Origin: Setomelanomma holmii
Lineage: Eukaryota > Ascomycota > Dothideomycetes > Pleosporales > Phaeosphaeriaceae
Length of the DNA stretch: 64,000 bases
NCBI GenBank assembly: GCA_010015745.1
Contig: ML978188.1
Span: 228,730-292,729 of the forward strand
Direction of reading: 5' to 3'
Under the pieces are notes generated by a model. That model did not search any database and was not told where the DNA came from. It was given only the letters and a program-made list of their open reading frames with translations. The position numbers and the translations under genes were made by a program. Shown here piece by piece: positions 57,178-64,000 of this stretch; position 1 is the first letter of the stretch; every line of letters begins with the position of its first letter.

Positions 57178-59057
57178 TTGGGGTGCCGAGACGAATTCGA
57201 CTTCACCAGGTTCTTCGAGGACATATTCTTCGCGATCATCCCGTCAGCACTGCTTGCGCTAGCAGCACCCCTCGAAATTGTCCTGCTTTCACGCCGGATG
57301 CCCATCTTTCGACGAGGACAGTTACTGTCATGTGAACTTTTACTTGCGATTGCATGGCTCGCCATCCAGGGAGTATCCTTGGTAAGCTTGACATCATCGT
57401 CACAGCGACCGTTGGCGAGGACCATAGGGGCTGCGATACTCTCGGTGGTCGATGGCATCGCCGTCTGCGTGCTGTCCTACTATAGTCATATGCGCTCGGC
57501 GACACCTTCCACACTTTTCTAGTCCTATCTGGGGATTTCTCTGCTGCGAGACATTCCTCGACTTCGAACCTCCTGGCTGCAGCTTTCCTACAGTCAATCT
57601 AGCATCATCGCTGTTATCTCTTTGGTGCTCAAGTTATCTCTCTTTATCGTGGAAGCCATAAGGAAGCAAGACTTACTGAGGGCCGGCTTCGTCTTTCCAA
57701 GCCCGGAGGCTATGATTGGTCTCGTCAACCAGAGTATTTTCTGATGGCTGAACGGGATCCTTCTCGCTGGGATGAGAAGCTTAAACGCGGGACATTTATG
57801 AAATTGACGGAGGCCTGGTGACAAGCAACGTCGACGGGTCGCTAAAAGTAAGTATGGATGCTAGTAAGTCATCCTTCCTCTGACGTCGAATGACGCCAAA
57901 ACTTCGCTCATGACCTGATCCTGTCCACAGGTAGCACAGGGGCGCAAGATAGATTGCTTCTATCTCCCTTCTCGCCTATCGATGGTCACTTTGTCGAGCC
58001 ATCACCCCGCGTGTGTTTCTCATCGCTTTCAAATACAGCCAATCATTCCTCATCGATACGTTGCTCAGCTTGTTGGCTGAAGATCGTACGCCACTATCCA
58101 TGCCCAAAGGTCACGCAATGGTAGCCGCATACTTACTTGTATACACGGGCATAGCAGTAAGCCATCAATTCCTATGCTGTATGTTGCAACTTCACGTGCA
58201 CTGACAGCAACGTACATAGGTTGCGCAGGGGCGCTATTGGCACCACACCTATCGCACCATTACCATGTTTCGTGGTGGCTTGATATGCGCGGTCTCGGAG
58301 AAGATGTTGAAACTTGACGCCACCTATACTCGCATCGACGTCGGCTTCACGCTCATCAACACAGATGTGGAGCGCATGTGTCAGAGTCTTCGCAATATGC
58401 ACGAAGTCTGGGCGAACGTCATTGAGCTTGGTATCGCGATTCACCTTCTGGCACGACAGATGGGCGCAGCGTTCGTAGCGCCCATGGTACTTGCAGGTAC
58501 GTGAACGTGCACTTTGGCTCGTGAAGTACCGTTTTCGCTGACTCGGTGCAACAAGGCTGCACTCTTGGGTCTTCAGCTCTGTCTGGTAAGGTCGGTGCGG
58601 GCCAGAAGGTCTGGCCAAAGCGTTACATGATCGACTTACCCATATGTCTTCGATGTAGGGCAATATCAGAAGTGTGAAGCTACTAGGTCTTGGGAGCAAA
58701 AGCATCATAGACTTGTGTCGTCTCCGCGAGGTTGAGTTGACAGTGTCGCTTGGCTTCTGAAAATTACTTGTCTGGAGCGTTGGCCTCTGTAATTACTGTG
58801 TAGCACAATCAGAGAATGTAGATTGACAGTATACTTGCAGCAGAGGCCACCACGATACTCGCCCCCGCGGCCACCTTTCTCGTCTTCAGCGTCATAGCGC
58901 TGGCCAGACGCAGTACAGCCATCCTCACCAATCAAGTTTTCACCTCTCTGACAGTGCTGACTATGCTCGGCGCGCCGCTCGCGTCTTTACTACAAGCTGT
59001 GCCAAATCTCCTAGCAGCTGTGGCTTGCTTCAGACGCCTTAGTAGCTACCTGCATTA
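57178..59057 (+). pseudogene. ABC transporter (ABCC/MRP-like) N-terminal half, dead and truncated
   Basis: Starts in the TMD0 region (FDFTRFFEDIFFAIIPSALL, LAAPLEIVLLSRRMP), with a TAG at 57520-57522 in front of SYLGISLLRDIPRLRTSWL. PSPEAMIGLVNQSIF follows, then a TGA at 57742-57744 where Trp is expected (F*WLNG), and more stops. The first ABC membrane domain is recognisable: RAITPRVFLIAFKYSQSFLI, an intact intron near 58157-58220, MNTDVER-like INTDVERMCQSLRNMHEVWA, a battered NIRSVKLLGL block near 58660 and VFTSLTVLTMLGAPLASLLQ. It ends abruptly at FRRLSSYLH (59057) with no nucleotide-binding domain, exactly where transposon-derived AT-rich DNA begins. Confidence 0.85.
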
Positions 59058-59575
59058 ATGCAGTTCTATATTCTATAGTACTACCTTAGTAAACTTGCTT
59101 CCTTTTACGCGATTTTCTTTTAGTAATTACTGCCAATTGCTCTTTAAGCTCAGAAATCTAGTCTGCTTGAAGCGCGTTTTGGTGCAGCATTAGTTCACCA
59201 CCTTTTATGAGCTGAGAGAAGCCAGCCTAAGCTGTAACAGGTGATCGAGTAAAAGAGTTGCTTAGAGTCTTTACCTACTATAGCGTCTTCTGTAGTAGAA
59301 GTGCTAGTAGAGTACGCAGCTATACTTTAAGTCAATCTAATACTATCTAAGTATTAATAGAGACTAGCTCTACTGCCTTAAAGGCTTTTTGATAGTTCTC
59401 TTCTATAAATACGTTTAAAAACGCGTCTTTAAAAGCTAGAAAAAAGTCTTCTCTGTTAATATAGAAGACGCATTAGCGTACTAAGTTCTAGACGCGTTAA
59501 GAGTAGTTACGCTGTCATAGTAAGAAGTAGACTACGTTAAGAGACTAGAGAATATGCAATAAGTAAGGTAGTATA

Positions 59576-59630
59576 ACGTACCTCACGGGCGAGTGGCTCA
59601 CTCTGCCAAGCCCCCACCAAAATCTACTGT
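59576..59630 (+). repeat. Left terminal inverted repeat of the inner element
   Basis: About 55 bp from ACGTACCTC to AAAATCTACTGT. It pairs with 61351-61422 if a 17-bp duplication in the right copy is allowed for. Confidence 0.85.
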
Positions 59631-61350
59631 CCCATACAGTACAAAGCGCAACTCTACGGTGCTGCACAGTAGAGTATATTAATCAGAGACTATTTTTTCT
59701 ACTTGTTTAAATGTGCGCGAGTTGTGCCCAGCCTTGCTGCAGCGTCCACAGCGCCTTTAAGTCGGCTCACTGCCCTTAGCGCGCGCGCTCTTCTTTGCCT
59801 TCTTCCTATCACTACGTGCTGCAAACTCCTTTAAGGTGGTCAAGCGCACGCCCTCTTTAGCTGTAAGGGTCCTCTCTGCCTGTATACGCTTTCTCTTGCG
59901 TGATTTACAGCGTGAGGCGGCCTCGTCAGCTGCCTGAAGCTCCTTAACTTGATTGCGCATTAACACCAAGGAATGCACCATTATCTCAGCGCCTTTAGTG
60001 AGCTTTTCAACCACATCAACTATTAAGGTAGGCGAGCTATCTGCATGCCTCTTAATTCTCTCTTAAATCAGCTCTGATTGCGACCCAAATTCTAGGGTAT
60101 TGCTTAGGGTTTTTGACTCCTAAGGAGTGTTGTCGACAGTAGGTGGTGTAAGCGTACGAAGGCGGACATCCATCTTCGATATCACTGCCTCTAGGTTAAG
60201 TAGAACTAAGCTAGCGCCTTGAAAGCCTCTCTAGATATTGCTTTTATTAATTAACTCGTCAAAAGCAGCAATAAAGCAGAGCAAGAACTCAAGTTTGGTG
60301 ATGTGGTTGATCTGGTTGCGCATTAAGTTCTCAGCTTGGCGCCTATACGCCTTCTTCAACAGCGAGAAACAACCTATATCAAGAGGCTACAGGAGGTGCG
60401 ACAAGTGAGGAGGCATGCAGAGAGTGATAATCTCATTTCTCCTTGCAGTACTGCTAGAAAGCGAGCGAGTCGTAGCTCTTGTGCCGTTAATAATGAGCAA
60501 ACGTACTATTTAACAGTACGTTTTTTTGTATGAGCGTCAAAGTGCTTCAGCCACTGCAGACCAAGCTCATTTGTTGTCTAGCCGTTCTCAGAGACTGCAA
60601 TAACCCAATCAGACGGTAGATTCTTCCCCTGGTACCAGGCGGAGAGGTGGTTCTTGCCCTAGAAGATAACAAAGGGTGGGATTGCCCACCTAGTAGCGTT
60701 GATACCCTAGATCACCGTAGTCCACTCTCAATTATCCTGCTGTACTATCTTCAGCCGTCCTCAACGCTCAGAGCCTGTAACTACTGCTCTAGTCGATATC
60801 ATGCCCATCATGAAGCCAGACTCGTCAAAGTTGTAGGTATCCTCATCAAGGATACTATACTTAGCCTTCATGTTTTCTACAAGTCAGAACCAGCCTTGTA
60901 CAGCCTCAGGATCCTCGCAGAGACCTCTCTTGTAGTTGTACTTGCGATTAAACTTCACTTTAGAGCTCAGGACAACGTTTGACGAAGGTTCTAGCCCAGT
61001 TAACGCCCACCAACTGTTAGCCACGCTCCTTGCGCAGTAGATTAGCTATATCCTTTACAGCAGGAAGCTAGGGCGAAAATCCTTGCGCGTCAAGATCAAG
61101 TATATACTGAATGATCACCTCCTCTTCAGTTGAAGAAAGATTTGCTGAGTTAGGCGCGCAACCGCGTTAAAACTGCTTCCTAGCAAGTCAGTTACTGATG
61201 GATTTTGGAGAGACGTTGTAGATAGCTGCAGCGCGTCGTTAAGAGAGATTCGCGTCTTGTTTGATAGCTAGAAGCGCAAGCTGTAATTGAGCCTCCTTTG
61301 AAGCTGGTAGATTGTGGTGTGGTTGAGTTATCGCGTTCATACTGTGCAGG

Positions 61351-61422
61351 ACAGTAGATATTGGTGGGGGCTTGGCAGAGTGAGCCACTCGCCCGTGTGA
61401 GCCACTCGCCCGTGAGGTACGT
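61351..61422 (-). repeat. Right terminal inverted repeat with internal 17-bp duplication
   Basis: Matches the left end, but the 17-bp unit GTGAGCCACTCGCCCGT occurs twice in tandem (61380-61396 and 61397-61413). Confidence 0.88.
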
Positions 61423-63561
61423 TATAGAGAGTTAAAATCTTGTATTCAATATAGTAGTTGATGAAATTCTAGTTAAGGTAGCTCTTATAGCTATCTAAAA
61501 TAGTAATCTATAACTTACCTAGTAACGCAAATACTCTATATAACTATAATCTACTTGCAATTACTTAGCTAGACAAGCTTAGGTTAAGTAGGTTTTTCTA
61601 TATCTATAACAAACTTTATTAAGCTAATAATGTCTATCTAGAAGCTAGTCTTATTAAAGTTGTAGACGTTATTATTATAGACGCTGTACTTAGCTTTAGT
61701 CTTCTCTACTAGCTTAAACTAGGCGCTAATTACCTTATAATCTTTCTATAGTATTATCTACCTATTCTTTACTTAATTAAACGATATTTTAAGCTTAGTT
61801 AAGTGCGTTACAAGGCGCTTAGCTTAGTGCTTACCTACAGACTCTTCTCTACGTATACTTAGTAGTTTAATAGCTATATCTACTACCTTGCACGACTAGA
61901 GCGCAAACTTTTGCAAATTAAGATTAAGAATAACGTATTCTACTATCGAGCTAGTTACCCCATCGAGCTCGTTAGTTTTTCTTGGCACAACTAACCTATA
62001 GTACAGATTTCCAATTTCATCGCTATTAAACAAGAAGCCTATAACGTACTCCCCGGGCGAGTGGGCCACTGCGCCAAGCCCCCACCAAAATCTATTGTAC
62101 CACACAGTAGAAACGCGATATCTCAAATAACCTAACCAGCTACCAGCTTCAAAAGAGACTCAATTGCAGCTTGCGCTTCAGGCTATCTAACAAGATGCGA
62201 ATCTCTCTTCACGACGCACTGCTGACATCTTTGAGGTGTCTTGAACAACGCTTAGCTGACGACGCGCTGGAACTCCCTTTCAACGCAATTACGCGCCTAA
62301 CTCAAGCAATCTTTGTCTAACTAAGGTAGACGTGATTGTTCAGCATATCCTTGACCTTAACGCGCGAGGATTTCTGCCCTAGCTTGATGCTGTGAAGGAT
62401 ATAGCCAATCTACTGTGCAAGGAGCGTGGCAAACTGTCAGTGGGCGTTAACTGAGCTGGGACCTTTGTCAAAGGTCGACCTGAGCTTAAAATCAAGTTCA
62501 ATCGCAAGTACGACTACAAGAGAGCCCTCTGGGAGGATCCTGTGACTGTATGAGCCTGGTTTAAGCTTGTGGAGAACACAAAGGCTAAGCACAGCATCCT
62601 CGATGAAGATACCTACAACTTTGATGAGTCTGGCTTCATGATGGGCATGATATCGACTAGAGCAGTAGTTACAGGCTCTGAGCGTTGAGGACGGCTGAAG
62701 ACAGTCTAGCAGGGTAATCGAGAGTGGACTACGGTGATCTAAGGCATCAATGCAACTAGGTAGGCAATCCTAACCTTCATCATCTTCTAGGGCAAGAACC
62801 ACCTCTCCGCCTGGTACCAGAAGCCTGATCTACCTGGCGATTAGGTTATTGCAGTCTCTAAGAACGGCTGGACAACAAATGAGCTTGGTCTGCAGTAGTT
62901 GAAGCACTTTACCGCTCATACAAAAAGACGTACTGTTGGCACAGTACGTTTGCTTATTATTGACGGCCACGAGAGCCACGACTCGCTTAATTTCCAGCAG
63001 TACTGCAAGGATAACAAGATTATCACTCTCTCCATGCCCCCTCACTTGTCGCACCTCCTGCAGCCTCTTGACGTAGGTTGTTTCTTGCTGTTGAAGAAGG
63101 CGTATAGCTGCCAAGCCAAGAACTTGATACGCAGCAAGATCAACTTCATCACCAAACATGAGTTTTTGCCCTGCTTTATCGCTGCTTTTAAGGACGCAAT
63201 TACTAAAAGCAATATCTAAGGAGGCTTTAGCTTAGTTCTACTTAACTCAGAGGCAGTGGTATCAAAGATGGACATCCACCTCTGTACGCCTACACCACCT
63301 ACTATTGACGACGCTCCTTGGGAGTCAAAAACCCTAAGCAATACCCTAGAATTTGGGTCGCAATCGAAGCTGATTTGAGAGAGGATCTAGAGGCATGCAG
63401 ATAGCTCACCTACTTCGATCGTTAACTCTCTTAATCAGCTTACCAAAGGCGCTGAGATAATGGCGCATTCCTTAGTGTTGATGCGCGACCAAGTTAAGCA
63501 GCTCCAAGCAGCTAACGAGGCCGCCTCACGCCGTAAATCACGCAAGATAAAGCGTATATAG

Positions 63562-63723
63562 GTAGGGGGGACCCTTATAGTAGAGGGGACCCTTATACTA
63601 GAGGGGACCCTTATAGTAGAGGGGACCCTTATAGTAGAGGGGACCCTTATAGCAGAGGGGACCCTTACAGCAGAGGGGACCCTTACAGCAGAGGGGAACC
63701 TTACAGCAGAGGGGACCCTTACA
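63562..63723 (+). repeat. 18-bp minisatellite, nine units, inside the transposase gene
   Basis: Units of the type GTAGAGGGGACCCTTATA keep the reading frame and encode a six-residue repeat (VEGTLI / AEGTLT). The right-hand units carry GCA...ACA and the left-hand ones GTA...ATA, a graded difference. It lies just before EEGVRLITLKEF, where the related inner element has a single RTLTAKEG. Confidence 0.95.
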
Positions 63724-63979
63724 GCTGAAGAGGGCGTGCGCTTAATTACATTGAAGGAGTTTGCAGCGCGTAGTAATGGCAAGAAGGCGAAGAAGAGCGC
63801 GCGTGCTGACGGTAGTGAGCCAACTCAAAGGCGCTGTGGACGCTGTGGCAAGGCTGGGCACAACACGCGCACATGTAAACAAGAAGCAGAAATAGTCTCT
63901 GAGTGATATAGAGTACTGTGCAGCACCGTACAGGACTGTCTTCTACTGTACAGAACCGTTTTCAACTGTAGGTAACAGC

Positions 63980-64000
63980 AGATTTTGGTGGGGGCTTGGC
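63980..64000 (-). repeat. Partial right terminal inverted repeat of the third element
   Basis: AGATTTTGGTGGGGGCTTGG at the very edge is the reverse complement of the inner part of the left repeat near 62077-62094, showing the element nearly ends here. Confidence 0.85.

Larger units (their letters stand above)
59576..61422 (-). mobile_element. Inner pogo-type element, complete ends, inserted in the outer element
   Basis: 1847 bp with inverted ends starting ACGTACCTCACGGGCGAG and a shared inner TIR block GCCAAGCCCCCACCAA, flanked by TA (59574-59575 and 61423-61424). The minus-strand transposase is broken by many stops. Its C-terminus is legible (LTKGAEIMVHSLVLMRNQVK, RTLTAKEGVRLTTLKEF) and a decayed zinc knuckle CGRCSKAGHNSRTF has lost the last Cys. 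It is less AT-rich than the outer element, so it is younger. Confidence 0.88.
59058..62043 (-). mobile_element. Outer pogo-type element, heavily RIP-mutated, split by insertion
   Basis: Two AT-rich blocks, 59058-59575 and 61423-62043, read as one minus-strand transposase interrupted by the element at 59576-61422. The right block gives SSIVEYVILNLNLQKFAL, FKLVEKTKAKYSVYNNNVYN and, after many TAGs, KPT*PKLV*LSNCK. The left block continues with EDFFLAFKDAFLNVFIEENY, LIKGGELMLHQNAL and ITKRKSRKRK. Almost every expected Gln and Trp is TAG. Its own terminal repeats were not found; the N-terminal HTH end is cut by the next element at 62044. Confidence 0.8.
62044..64000 (+). mobile_element. Third pogo-type element, plus orientation, runs to the window edge
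   Basis: Begins ACGTACTCCCCGGGCGAG after a TA and shows the same GCCAAGCCCCCACCAA block. The plus-strand transposase is legible end to end but has many stops: HTH/brinker part near 62200-62330, VENTKAKHSILDEDTYNFDE, a readable 106-codon section (RLLIIDGHESHDSLNFQQYC, PPHLSHLLQPLDVGCF), then NEAASRRKSRKIKRI, the minisatellite, EEGVRLITLKEFAARS and an intact zinc knuckle CGRCGKAGHNTRTC. The right end is reached only as far as the inner TIR block (63980-64000), so about 40 bp lie outside the window. Confidence 0.88.

Noticed and set aside
63435..63782. Minus-strand frame with a repeated VPSAVRVPSAV-type protein
   Set aside because: It is the reverse reading of the 18-bp minisatellite inside the plus-strand transposase relic, not a structural repeat protein.

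Overview
The window is nuclear DNA of a filamentous ascomycete (Pezizomycotina, probably Dothideomycetes). The evidence is many 45-80 nt GT-AG introns with CTAAC/CTGAC-type branch sites, fungal-only families (Zn2Cys6 and bZIP-DUF3425 regulators, HET domain, Stb3, sedolisin), and pogo/Fot1-type transposons whose stop codons look like repeat-induced point mutation (RIP). Gene models below were spliced by hand from the sequence.

Region 1 (1-10 kb) is housekeeping: a PAS-domain kinase running off the left edge, a fungal-specific WGDFE-motif protein, a degenerate SDR-like gene and the translation elongation factor 1-alpha gene with a 5-nt first exon. Region 2 (10-25 kb): a gene-poor stretch with an eroded F-box-like relic, then an MFS anion permease, a carboxymuconolactone-decarboxylase-like gene divergent from an SDR (possible small catabolic group), a GT34-like mannosyl/galactosyltransferase, a Zn2Cys6 regulator that probably uses a GC-AG intron, and an F-box-like gene. 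Region 3 (25-36 kb): a PLP-dependent serine/threonine dehydratase-like enzyme followed by four genes on the minus strand, of which three encode secreted hydrolases (S10 carboxypeptidase, S53 sedolisin, GH28 polygalacturonase) and one a HAD phosphatase. This is a plant-matter-degrading profile.

Region 4 (36.8-44 kb): an unrecognised helical protein divergent from a large single-exon HET-domain gene, followed by a complete but dead pogo-type transposon with near-perfect 44-bp inverted repeats and TA duplication. Region 5 (44.6-50.7 kb): STB3, TOP3 and a DUF1295 membrane reductase-like gene, all apparently intact. Region 6 (51-59 kb) is a gene graveyard: an SDR with stops and a frameshift, a bZIP-DUF3425 gene with one nonsense codon at an expected Trp, a frameshifted microbial-type PARG, an intact GT8-like gene, and an ABC transporter relic cut off at 59 kb. 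Region 7 (59-64 kb) is a nest of pogo-type elements: a very AT-rich, RIP-worn outer copy split by a younger copy, with a third copy running off the right edge that carries an in-frame 18-bp minisatellite.

No RNA genes, CRISPR arrays or prokaryotic-type systems were seen. The most interesting items are the HET/unknown divergent pair, the nested transposons with the internal minisatellite, and the run of freshly broken genes at 51-59 kb.
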